From positions 1 to 8,047 of the forward strand of contig JAIRXO010000282.1 of NCBI GenBank assembly GCA_031268255.1: DNA of 8,047 nucleotides, read 5' to 3'. Positions 1 to 6,272 of the stretch are shown one piece after another (position 1 is the first letter of the stretch; the number at the start of each line of letters is the position of its first letter). The stretch comes from Spirochaetaceae bacterium (GTDB lineage Bacteria; Spirochaetota; Spirochaetia; Treponematales; Breznakiellaceae). The translations under genes and the position numbers were made by a program. The notes under the pieces are model-generated. The model searched no databases, was not told the DNA's origin, and saw only the letters and a list, made by a program, of their open reading frames with translations.

Positions 1-398
1 AAGAAAGAGAGGACGCCAGCCTTGCCGACACGCCCCTTGGCCCCCTTGCCATCAGGGGAAAAGCCGTTTGCGGAAAAAACGGCCGGGCCCTGTTTTTTGT
101 TCCCCGCGACGGGATACGCGCGGCCGGGCAGACCTCAAGGCGCAACGCAAAAAGGATTACGGCGCTTTACCGGCGCTCTGTTTTTGAGGGAAACAGGATG
201 ATACTGATTACCGAACTTGAAGGCGGCGTTGAATTTCCCGTTGAGGAGAAAGAGAGAATCCCCCTGCCCCTGCCGGGCGAAACAATAGTTCTGGAACTTG
301 ACGAGAGCACCTTAAAATTCCTCATCCCCGGAGACGAAACATTACGGCAGAACACTAGAGCGAGAAACGGCCCAACAGTACCTGGACAAGTCCGATAA
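1..398 (+). CDS. ABC transporter ATP-binding protein, C-terminal TOBE-like region (5' truncated by window edge)
   Basis: The reading frame is open from base 3 to a TAA at 396-398 and gives 131 residues with no start, so this is the end of a longer gene. The fragment has a short beta-rich segment (LFFVPRDGI, near residues 30-38), a stretch around VFEGNRMILITEL, and then GETIVLELDESTLKFLIPG. This order resembles the OB-fold TOBE domain that ends MalK/UgpC/PotA/FbpC-type import ATPases, where a 'RPEDI' strand precedes a 'G.V....F.G' strand and a 'GE.V.L.....LKFLIPG' end. The nucleotide-binding domain itself lies outside the window, so the substrate cannot be told. The ATG at 198 is an internal Met rather than a gene start, because the same frame continues upstream without a stop. 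About 14 residues follow the domain's normal end, and these overlap the DUF445 gene on the other strand. The family call is an inference from pattern. Confidence 0.68.
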   Translation, partial: EREDASLADTPLGPLAIRGKAVCGKNGRALFFVPRDGIRAAGQTSRRNAKRITALYRRSVFEGNRMILITELEGGVEFPVEEKERIPLPLPGETIVLELDESTLKFLIPGDETLRQNTRARNGPTVPGQVR

Positions 399-1779
399 GG
401 CCGCCGAGTATGGCGCCGAAAATGTCTATCCATTTGAACTTGTCCGCCATAATGCCGAGGACCATTTTTTCGACTTCAAGCATATCAAGAGAATCTATCT
501 TTTCGGCCACAATGGTTTTTATGTCAAGGGAAGCGAGTATGGTTTTGGCCCTTTCCCTTATCCCCCCGAGCAGGGCGCCGGCAATACACTTGTCAATGGC
601 CGCTTTCTTTTTCTCATCAAGGCCAAACAGGCCGGCCAGATTATCCTCCCCGTGCCCGCGTAAAAAGGCGTCCAGGGCCAGGGCCATGCCGGTCTCGTCC
701 CCGGCCTTGCGGCGCAGCAGCGTACTAAGGAACCCGGCCACTTCCTCTCCCTCTAAGGCCGTCCCGGATTTTTCGCCCGGAGCGGGAGAAAAGAACCTGA
801 GCAGCAGGGCGAGAACCTCGCCGCTGTCCGTATCGAGAAAGGCCGCAAGCGGGGCTTCGAGAAAGGCCCCGGACCCCTCACTGTTGTTTCCGATAAATTC
901 CGGCGCCCTGGCACAGAGAAAAGCGGCCGCCTTCTCCTGAGTCAGTTCGTCATTAAGGCCCTTTTCAAGCCGGTTTATAAAATCATCGACGATTTCCCCC
1001 ATTCGTTCGTTGAGGGTTCTGTCGTACTGGCCGGCGGAAATAAAAAACCGCTGCACCGCGTTGAGCTTGAGTATGGTGGCGGAAAGAAAAATCCTCCCCT
1101 GGGTTTCAAGTTCGTCATGGACCTCTTTATCCCTGAGCAGGTCAATGAAGGAACGGACCACGGACGGGTACTGCCGTCCGAACAGGGCGGCAATGGCCGA
1201 GGAAAAAGCCCCGCTCCCAAGGCCCGCCGAGGCAAGGGCGGCCAGCTTCTTTACAAGCAGGGAGGATCTTTCTTCGCCGAGAGCGGCCCGAAGGGTTTTC
1301 CCTTTGCTTTTTTCGAGAAAGGCGGCACAGAGCGAAAGCGCCGCGGCGTCCAAAAGGGGCGAATCAAGGGCCGCCCGGACAAGACGGGCAAGAAAGCGGG
1401 CCGCGTCTGACGGCGTTTCTTTTTCAGAATTGAACCAGGAATTCTCTTTCAGATGAGAGGAGAAAAGGCGTCCGCTTGCCAGGGAAACCAGGTTGAGCAT
1501 GGGGCCGCGGAATCCGGCGTCGTCAAGGCGTTTCCGTATAAGGTCCTCGGTAAGAAGATGCTTTTCGGTCATGGCCCCTATGTTCAGGGCGAGGGCGTGC
1601 CTTTCCCGGGGCAGTATACCCGGCGTAAAGGGAAGGCGCAGGCCAAAGACCCGGATTTCTTTAAGGGGCCTGAAAAGCATTTTGATGGCGATTACATTGG
1701 TGATAAAACCTATCAGCGCCCCGGCAAAAGGGGGAATAAACCACCTCAGGGGGACGGCGGGAAAAAGGAACCCGGCCAT
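355..1779 (-). CDS. DUF445 family membrane protein (YheB/YjiN-like)
   Basis: 474 residues. The N-terminus carries the DUF445 signature: a membrane segment with GALIGFITNVIAIKMLFRP (about residues 20-38), then LPFTPGILPRER (49-60) and an 'LA.NIG....HLLTEDLI' stretch. The end of the protein is a second hydrophobic glycine-rich segment (FGAILGGLIGLVQVLLG, about 455-471), also typical of the family. Between the two anchors lies a large helical, charged region of roughly 400 residues. The protein is therefore probably anchored at both ends with a large soluble body. The family's molecular function is not established; B. subtilis YheB and E. coli YjiN are relatives. The ATG directly follows the TAG of the upstream lipoprotein gene (TAGATG) and no Shine-Dalgarno sequence is visible, so translation is probably coupled. 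The 3' end overlaps the convergent ABC ATPase gene by 44 bp. Confidence 0.9.
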   Translation of the reverse strand: MAGFLFPAVPLRWFIPPFAGALIGFITNVIAIKMLFRPLKEIRVFGLRLPFTPGILPRERHALALNIGAMTEKHLLTEDLIRKRLDDAGFRGPMLNLVSLASGRLFSSHLKENSWFNSEKETPSDAARFLARLVRAALDSPLLDAAALSLCAAFLEKSKGKTLRAALGEERSSLLVKKLAALASAGLGSGAFSSAIAALFGRQYPSVVRSFIDLLRDKEVHDELETQGRIFLSATILKLNAVQRFFISAGQYDRTLNERMGEIVDDFINRLEKGLNDELTQEKAAAFLCARAPEFIGNNSEGSGAFLEAPLAAFLDTDSGEVLALLLRFFSPAPGEKSGTALEGEEVAGFLSTLLRRKAGDETGMALALDAFLRGHGEDNLAGLFGLDEKKKAAIDKCIAGALLGGIRERAKTILASLDIKTIVAEKIDSLDMLEVEKMVLGIMADKFKWIDIFGAILGGLIGLVQVLLGRFSL

Positions 1780-2166
1780 CTAGGAAAGCAGTCCCGCGGC
1801 GGTTTTGGCCTGGGATTCGTTGTCGTAGATTTGTATGTTGCTCTCCTCAAGCCAGCCCCGGTAATCACCTTCAACCAATACCCAGGCTATGCTCCCGCCG
1901 TTTTCCCGCACCAACTGCCGTTCCAGAATCCGCACAATGGAACCCCTGCGTACATAGCCCTGGGAAGGGGCGCTGCTTTGGGGCTGGTCAAGAACATGGG
2001 TGTAGGAAGAAATAATCACCCCGTAGCCTATACTGTCCCTGGACAGGAGGGGGCTCGCGGGAAGAACAATGGGTTTTTCCCCGCCGCTCCCGCCGCAGCC
2101 CAGTATAAACAGCAGCGCCGCCATGATTATCCCTTGACCGCCGCATGGTGAATGTCCTACTCTCAT
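1780..2166 (-). CDS. SH3-domain lipoprotein
   Basis: From the ATG at 2164-2166 the product has 128 residues. A hydrophobic run IIMAALLFILGC ends in a lipobox (I-L-G-C, Cys24), predicting lipid attachment and export. The rest fits a bacterial SH3 (SH3b) fold: 'YGVIISSYTHVLDQPQSSA' as the degenerate first strand, 'GYVRRGSIVRILER', 'WVLVEGDYRGWLEESNIQIY'. Such domains usually bind peptidoglycan or proteins in the periplasm. The start is uncertain. The ATG at 2166 gives a signal with an Arg but has no ribosome site. The ATG at 2124 has a good one (AAGGG at 2131-2135, 6 nt spacing) but leaves only nine uncharged residues before the Cys. An ATG at 2205 gives a basic n-region (MTKKAKR) but would overlap the divergent gene by about 40 nt. 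It is the first gene of a pair with DUF445. Confidence 0.75.
   Translation of the reverse strand: MRVGHSPCGGQGIIMAALLFILGCGGSGGEKPIVLPASPLLSRDSIGYGVIISSYTHVLDQPQSSAPSQGYVRRGSIVRILERQLVRENGGSIAWVLVEGDYRGWLEESNIQIYDNESQAKTAAGLLS
2134..2163 (+). promoter_or_regulatory. Candidate sigma70-type promoter for the omptin gene
   Basis: TTGACC at 2134-2139 (5 of 6 match to TTGACA), an 18-nt spacer, then TACTCT at 2158-2163 (T, A and last T match). The predicted transcription start, near 2170, falls on the cluster of start codons (ATG 2165, ATG 2168, GTG 2171). The -35 box lies inside the coding region of the opposite lipoprotein and overlaps a possible ribosome-binding site for that gene on the other strand. 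The -10 is weak, so this is a proposal. Confidence 0.35.
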
Positions 2167-3202
2167 GATGGTGAAAAATATACCTCTTTTTGCCTTCTTA
2201 GTCATCCTGTTTTTATACACCCCTCTCCCCGGCATCGCTGATACCGGAGCAGAAGCTCAGGACACGCCGGAAGAGCCGGTTTCGGGAGGCTATGTCTGGT
2301 CCCTGGCATACAAAAACGGCGTACTCTGGGGGAATTCACGCGAACTGGTCTATCATCATGCGGGCAGCGGCGATCTTAAAAGCAGGCTTGACTGGGAATT
2401 AAAGCCCCTCGTGTATTTCGGCATGGTCCTTGGCGTACAATCCAGAGAGAGAAAAACCCAGGGCGGTTTTTTTTCAGACATAGGTCTTTCCACAGGCTTT
2501 CCCTTAAACAGCGGAACCCTTGAGGACCGGGACTGGTTAAATACCGAACCCGGAGTTCTTACCCATTTTTCAAGCCACCCCTCCTCTACGGAAAACGCCC
2601 TGCTTCTTGACTACCGCCTGGGCCTTTCCCTGCCCGCGGGGTATCATTCGCTGTTCAACCTCTTTCTTTTTTTCTCATGGAACCACTTTCGCTGGACAGC
2701 CAGGGACGGCTACAGCCAGTACCCCTCTGAACTGGCCGCTCCTTATTCGCCCTGGAACCCCGATATTACCAAAGATTACGGCAGTTTCAGGGGGAAACGC
2801 GTTATACGCTATACCCAGGACTGGATGGCCGCCGGCCTTGGATTGGGCCTTGATTTCCCCCTGGGAAAGGGCCTTGAGTCGGGCGTGTCCCTGCTCGCGA
2901 GCCCCCTGGTACTGGTCCTGGACAAGGACGAGCATTTTTTGAATAAGGATACGGTATTCCGCGATTACCTCTGGGGAGGCGTCTTCCTCGACGCTTCATT
3001 TTTTTTCGCCTTCTCCCTTTCGCCAAAGGCGTGGCTCCTCTTAAAAGGATCATACCGCGTCATTACAGGTTCCCGTGGCAGTACCTATGTCTGGCAGCCC
3101 GCGGATGTATTCTATGGCAGCAGCGCCGATACCGCCGGGGCCAATATCTCGTATGCCAGCGCGGAACTCATGTTTGAATGGACATTTCGGGACGGTCCGT
3201 GA
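2165..3202 (+). CDS. Omptin-family outer-membrane protease (OmpT/Pla-like)
   Basis: 345 residues, with a signal peptide (VKNIPLFAFLVILFLYTPLP, cleavage probably after Ala25) and a beta-barrel-like body of alternating aromatic strands. By eye against remembered E. coli OmpT, the omptin landmarks occur in order: GNSRELVY (56-63), SRLDWELK (73-80), DRDW (121-124), SSHP (136-139), WTARDG (177-182), GSFRGKRVIRY (206-216), DKDEHF (253-258). D121/D123 match the catalytic pair D83/D85, and D255/H257 match D210/H212. E60 and D253 match E27 and D208 of the basic P1 pocket, predicting cleavage after Arg or Lys at the cell surface. The LPS-contact positions Y134, E136, R138 and R175 are F170, W172, H174 and D219. 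The usual C-terminal aromatic is F341, followed by four extra residues. The true start may be ATG 2165, ATG 2168 or GTG 2171; none has a Shine-Dalgarno sequence. The gene stands alone and converges with the Nudix gene, 8 nt between stops. Confidence 0.86.
   Translation: MMVKNIPLFAFLVILFLYTPLPGIADTGAEAQDTPEEPVSGGYVWSLAYKNGVLWGNSRELVYHHAGSGDLKSRLDWELKPLVYFGMVLGVQSRERKTQGGFFSDIGLSTGFPLNSGTLEDRDWLNTEPGVLTHFSSHPSSTENALLLDYRLGLSLPAGYHSLFNLFLFFSWNHFRWTARDGYSQYPSELAAPYSPWNPDITKDYGSFRGKRVIRYTQDWMAAGLGLGLDFPLGKGLESGVSLLASPLVLVLDKDEHFLNKDTVFRDYLWGGVFLDASFFFAFSLSPKAWLLLKGSYRVITGSRGSTYVWQPADVFYGSSADTAGANISYASAELMFEWTFRDGP
2177..2205 (-). promoter_or_regulatory. Candidate sigma70-type promoter for the SH3 lipoprotein-DUF445 unit
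   Basis: Read on the minus strand: ATGACT (2205-2200, 4 of 6), a 17-nt spacer, then TATATT (2182-2177, 5 of 6). The predicted start, near 2170, lies about 4 nt upstream of the ATG at 2166. The element sits inside the 5' coding sequence of the divergent omptin gene, so the two promoters are crossed: each lies in the other's transcribed region. Confidence 0.35.
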
Positions 3203-3210
3203 GGCGGGGC

Positions 3211-3651
3211 TCAGTGCTTACCCTTGGAATTGCCCAGGCGGGAGCGGAGGCCCGGAAGGAGCTTGAGGTCGGAACCGGCAAAATCAAGTGTTTCTATTTC
3301 GTCAAGAGATGCCCATTTCCATTCATGGTGAACAAAAAGGGTAAATTCCATTTTTGGGAAAAAAACTTCGTAGGCGTTAAGGAGCCTTGTCCCGCCCTTG
3401 TGTTCAAAGGACGCGCTCCCCAGATGTTCCCCTACCCCTACGGAAATTCCCAGTTCTTCCTGAAATTCCCGCAGCAGCGCGGCGGTATCGCTCTCGCCCT
3501 TTTCCACTTTGCCGCCGGGGAATTCCCAGCGGCCGCCCATGGCTCCTCCGCTCTCCCGGCGGGCGATAAAGAGCTTATCCCCGTTAAAGGCTATCCCCGC
3601 CACCGATCTCAGCGTGCCGGAAGCGGCGTCCCCGGAAGAGGTCAGGGGCAT
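3211..3651 (-). CDS. MutT-like Nudix hydrolase
   Basis: 146 residues. A full Nudix box GX5EX7REUXEEXGU spans G47-I69 (G47, E53, R61, E62, E65, E66, G68); the glutamates bind the metal and place the water that cleaves a nucleoside diphosphate-X bond. The segment before it, RWEFPGGK (41-48), and the later WKWASLDEIETLDFAGSD (111-128) are typical of the MutT/NudG branch, which removes 8-oxo-dGTP or other damaged or non-canonical nucleotides. Exact substrate cannot be read from sequence. It is cytoplasmic with no signal peptide. It is the last gene of the minus-strand operon. Its ATG comes 3 nt after the upstream stop (TAGGCCATG), with only a weak AGG nearby, suggesting coupled translation. The first about 14 residues are not family-like, so a slightly later start is possible. 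The stop lies 8 nt from the convergent omptin stop, and there is no terminator hairpin between them. Confidence 0.93.
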   Translation of the reverse strand: MPLTSSGDAASGTLRSVAGIAFNGDKLFIARRESGGAMGGRWEFPGGKVEKGESDTAALLREFQEELGISVGVGEHLGSASFEHKGGTRLLNAYEVFFPKMEFTLFVHHEWKWASLDEIETLDFAGSDLKLLPGLRSRLGNSKGKH

Positions 3652-3654
3652 GGC

Positions 3655-4062
3655 CTAGAGGAGCAGTACCGTGGGAAAAAGGAAGTGAAGCGCCGCGGAA
3701 GCCATGGCGACAACTCCCACCCAGCGTTGATTGACGGTAATGAGGGCTTCTATCTTTTCCGAACGTTCTGAGGGGAGAGAACTCCCCTGACGGTAATATT
3801 TGAATATCAGGGCAAAGCCGGAAGCAATGCCGGCAAGAGCGGGGATGAGATCCCCGATGACAGGCACGTCGCCTGATATGACCGACAGTATTTTAAGCAC
3901 GCCGGTCAGGGCGCTTACTATGCCCAGGACCAGGCGGAAGGTCCGGTTTTCGGGAGAAAACCTGAAACCCGTTTCCGACGCGTCTCCGTCATCGCTGCAG
4001 GTAAAGAGAATAAACCCGGCAAGGGCGTTTGCTAGTATTGATAAAACATAAAATTGAAGCAT
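3655..4062 (-). CDS. Conserved-looking four-span membrane protein of unknown function
   Basis: 135 residues, not recognised. Four hydrophobic stretches can be drawn: about 2-21, 42-62, 70-90 and 113-134. A charged loop follows the first (CSDDGDASETGFRFSPENR, 22-40), and a basic-polar loop lies between the third and fourth (YYRQGSSLPSERSEKIEAL). The third span has the glycine/proline-rich VPVIGDLIPALAGIASG. Positive residues in the loop at 90-103 suggest that loop is cytoplasmic, which would put both ends outside or paired accordingly. It sits 64 nt downstream of the preceding gene, the only sizeable gap in the operon, and 3 nt upstream of the Nudix gene. Ribosome binding is weak (GACGG directly before ATG). 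No known enzymatic motif is visible. Real coding status is supported by the packed gene order, its coherent membrane pattern and the absence of a better frame. Confidence 0.75.
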   Translation of the reverse strand: MLQFYVLSILANALAGFILFTCSDDGDASETGFRFSPENRTFRLVLGIVSALTGVLKILSVISGDVPVIGDLIPALAGIASGFALIFKYYRQGSSLPSERSEKIEALITVNQRWVGVVAMASAALHFLFPTVLLL

Positions 4063-4126
4063 CCGTCTTGAAGCATAACCGATAAAACGCCGCTCTGTCC
4101 ATAAGCAAACCTGAAATTCTCAAATC

Positions 4127-4675
4127 CTATTGGACTTTTACCTTGAATTTTTTTATCCCGCTCCCGGCGGTCTCGGCGAGGATAAGAATTTCGGCGCTTT
4201 CAAAGGGAAGCATCATGCGGAATTCTTCCTCGGCCTCAAGGGAAAAGAATACCGTCCGGGTGATAACCAGAGGGGTTTCGGAATCAAGTACCGGCGAAAC
4301 GGCAAGATTCACCGCGCCGGTATAGGGTTTTTTTCCGGCGCTTTTTTTAAGGGCCAGATAGCTTGAACCCTGAAAGCGGAAGGCCGAAAATTCAACCCGG
4401 TTCCCGTCAATATCCGCCGTGTCGCCTTTGACAAATATGGACACCATCATGATCATGGCCGACATGACGACAATGCTTATCAGGAGGAAACCCTGGGATT
4501 TATTCGTCATAAGGGCGCTGAAAAAGCCCTTTTTCTTCCCGCCCCGAACACTGTTCAGGCCGCGTACTGTTTCCGAGGCCCGCTCAAGGCGGTGTTCCCG
4601 GGAATAATGAAAAACCAGGTCCTCCTTACGGCCGGGATCGGGGTCAAATGTTTCAGGACTCTTGTTCATATCCAT
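4127..4675 (-). CDS. Single-span membrane protein of unknown function, coupled to nnr
   Basis: 182 residues from the ATG at 4673-4675. The frame stays open further upstream, but that part lies antisense-free inside the nnr gene in another frame and reads as low-complexity Pro/Arg, so it is excluded. Layout: a polar charged N-terminal part (1-60) with DLVFHYSREHRLERASETVRGL, a lysine cluster GGKKKG (45-50), one membrane span (about 62-83, rich in Ile, Met and Val), then a roughly 100-residue beta-rich domain ending in KKFKVKVQ. The Lys/Arg-rich side before the span predicts N-in, C-out topology, placing the C-terminal domain in the periplasm. The start follows the nnr stop by 1 nt (TAG T ATG) and no Shine-Dalgarno sequence is present, so translation is probably reinitiated from nnr. 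No family is recognised. Confidence 0.72.
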   Translation of the reverse strand: MDMNKSPETFDPDPGRKEDLVFHYSREHRLERASETVRGLNSVRGGKKKGFFSALMTNKSQGFLLISIVVMSAMIMMVSIFVKGDTADIDGNRVEFSAFRFQGSSYLALKKSAGKKPYTGAVNLAVSPVLDSETPLVITRTVFFSLEAEEEFRMMLPFESAEILILAETAGSGIKKFKVKVQ

Positions 4676-4676
4676 A

Positions 4677-6272
4677 CTATCGGCAGTTTTCGTTCCGGCC
4701 ATAGGCGTCCGCGGCAAGACGGGCGGCGACAGGGGCCAGGGCCAGGGGATCGGCAAAGCCCAGGGTCTCCTGCGCCCTTTTTCCGGTTTCCACAAGCAGG
4801 GCCGCGGCGGCAAGCGCGCAGGGAAACCAGTCGAAAATCCGGCTGTCCTCCGTCCCGGAGGAACGCGCCGCCAAGGCCGCCTTCCTGGCGGCAAAGCCCG
4901 CGGCAAGGCCGGCGAGCAGGTCGCCGCTTCCTCCGGCGGCGAGCAGGGGAACCATACCGTCCACAACGGCCAGACGGCCGTCGGGGGCGGCTATCCACAT
5001 CACATGGCTTTTATAGAGTATCACCGCCCCCGTATCCCGGCTGAGACGGGGCAGAACTTCGTCAGCATGGGCAAGGGCCTCCTCCCTGGGTATGCCTGAA
5101 AAAACTTCAAACTCGCCGGGGTGGGGTGTTATAAGGACAGGCCCCTCAAAACGCCTCTGCCGGGCAAGGGTCAGGGCGTCGGCGTCGAGAAGCGCCGGTA
5201 CGCCCCGGGACGCCGCCGCGAGTATGCGTTCCAGCAGGGCCTCGCGGCCCGCGGCCTGTCCCCAGCCGGGACCGGCGAGTATGACATCGCTCTTAAAACG
5301 CTCATCCCTGCCGGGGTCAACGGAACCGTCGGCGGGAACAACCATGATGCCCCCTTCGGCGGCGGCGAGTATGGGGTAGACAGACGGATCAGCCATGAGC
5401 CGTACCAGGCCGGCCCCGGACGCGGCGGCTCCCCTTCCGGCTATGCGGGCGGCCCCGGCGGAACCGTCGCTTCCGGCCCAGATTTCCGCCAGGCCCCTGC
5501 TGTACTTATACGCGTCAGGGGCGGGGGCCTCGACAAGAAGGCGCGCGTCATCCCAGGTCCACAGCCCGGCGCCCGTGTGGCGGGCAATGAGTTCCTGGGG
5601 GAAAATCCCCCTGACCGGAATTATGACGCCGGCTTTTTTCCTCAGGGCGGGCTTATACAGGGCCGTCTTGAGCGGTTCCACGGCCAGGGTGGCGCCGGCG
5701 TCTATGACGGGCCATGAAGCGCCGGCCCTGTCGCCTGAGCCTGAGGGAAGATCAATGGAGACCACCATGCTTCCCGGCGCGGAATTCCGTTTCATCTTAT
5801 TGGTAAAAAGAACCAGGTCCAGGGGAACTTCCCTGAGGGGGCCCTCAAGACCCGTTCCCGCTATGCCGTCTATGACCAGGCCGGCCCCCTCGCAAAGGGT
5901 TCTTTCGAGAACGGCCCCGCCCTCCTGCCCCGTGTACAGCGTAACGCCCATGGCCTTGAGCGCCCCCGCGGCAAGGGCCTGGGGACCTTCCTTAGGGGCC
6001 CTGGTGAGTACCGCCGCGCAGCGGCCCTTCTCCGTAACACCCTTCACTATAAAAAACCTGAGCATCACCAGGCTGTCCGCCCCGTTATTGCCCGGACCGG
6101 AAAGAGCGGTGATATATGTCTTTCCACCGGAGAAAAAATCAGGATACGCGGCAAGAAAAGCCTCGCCGGCGCTTCGGCCCGCGGCTTCAACCAGGGCCAG
6201 GGTATCAAGACACCAGGAAGGAGCCTCGCTGTCCAGCGCCCTGGCGCTCCCGCCGCTTGAGAGGGGTATCAT
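4677..6272 (-). CDS. nnr: Bifunctional NAD(P)H-hydrate epimerase / ADP-dependent NAD(P)H-hydrate dehydratase
   Basis: 531 residues, close to E. coli Nnr (YjeF). It repairs hydrated NADH/NADPH: the N-terminal half epimerises the R and S hydrates, and the C-terminal half dehydrates the S form using a nucleotide. YjeF_N motifs: GPGNNGAD (59-66), VIDGIAGTGLEGPLRE (133-148), SIDLPSG (172-178). Ribokinase-like NnrD motifs: KYSRG (256-260), SGAGLV (285-290), GPGWG (334-338), DADAL (363-367), TPHPGEF (382-388) and GGSGDLLAG (447-455) with D451 at the expected anion-hole/catalytic place. Deviations: GNNGADS instead of the usual GNNGGDG, and DAYKYSRG where many relatives have a His before the Lys. Cytoplasmic. 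The start overlaps the preceding lipoprotein gene by ATGA and its stop is 1 nt before the next gene, so all three are probably cotranslated in one operon. Confidence 0.95.
   Translation of the reverse strand: MIPLSSGGSARALDSEAPSWCLDTLALVEAAGRSAGEAFLAAYPDFFSGGKTYITALSGPGNNGADSLVMLRFFIVKGVTEKGRCAAVLTRAPKEGPQALAAGALKAMGVTLYTGQEGGAVLERTLCEGAGLVIDGIAGTGLEGPLREVPLDLVLFTNKMKRNSAPGSMVVSIDLPSGSGDRAGASWPVIDAGATLAVEPLKTALYKPALRKKAGVIIPVRGIFPQELIARHTGAGLWTWDDARLLVEAPAPDAYKYSRGLAEIWAGSDGSAGAARIAGRGAAASGAGLVRLMADPSVYPILAAAEGGIMVVPADGSVDPGRDERFKSDVILAGPGWGQAAGREALLERILAAASRGVPALLDADALTLARQRRFEGPVLITPHPGEFEVFSGIPREEALAHADEVLPRLSRDTGAVILYKSHVMWIAAPDGRLAVVDGMVPLLAAGGSGDLLAGLAAGFAARKAALAARSSGTEDSRIFDWFPCALAAAALLVETGKRAQETLGFADPLALAPVAARLAADAYGRNENCR

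Noticed and set aside
198..398. A separate 66-residue gene starting at the ATG at 198, with AGG-like bases before it
   Set aside because: The same frame is open to the left edge and upstream residues continue the TOBE-like pattern, so this Met is internal.
1453..2151. A 232-residue plus-strand frame across DUF445 and the SH3 lipoprotein
   Set aside because: It crosses two well-supported minus-strand genes, has no signal or family pattern, and is rich in Gly, Pro and Lys as expected for an antisense shadow.
3200..3213. A terminator between the convergent omptin and Nudix genes
   Set aside because: Only 8 nt separate the stops. The small GGAC-G-GTCC repeat before the omptin stop is too short and lacks a T-run.
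3178..3771. A 197-residue plus-strand frame over the Nudix gene
   Set aside because: It is antisense to a gene with an intact Nudix box and has no recognisable features of its own.
4063..4126. A promoter or terminator in the 64-nt gap between the single-span and four-span genes
   Set aside because: No well-spaced -35/-10 pair and no GC-rich hairpin with a T-run is visible on the minus strand; read-through is the simplest view.
4676..4966. N-terminal extension of the single-span protein (open frame back to 4966)
   Set aside because: It lies within nnr in another frame and reads as Pro/Arg-rich low complexity; the ATG one base after the nnr stop is the natural coupled start.
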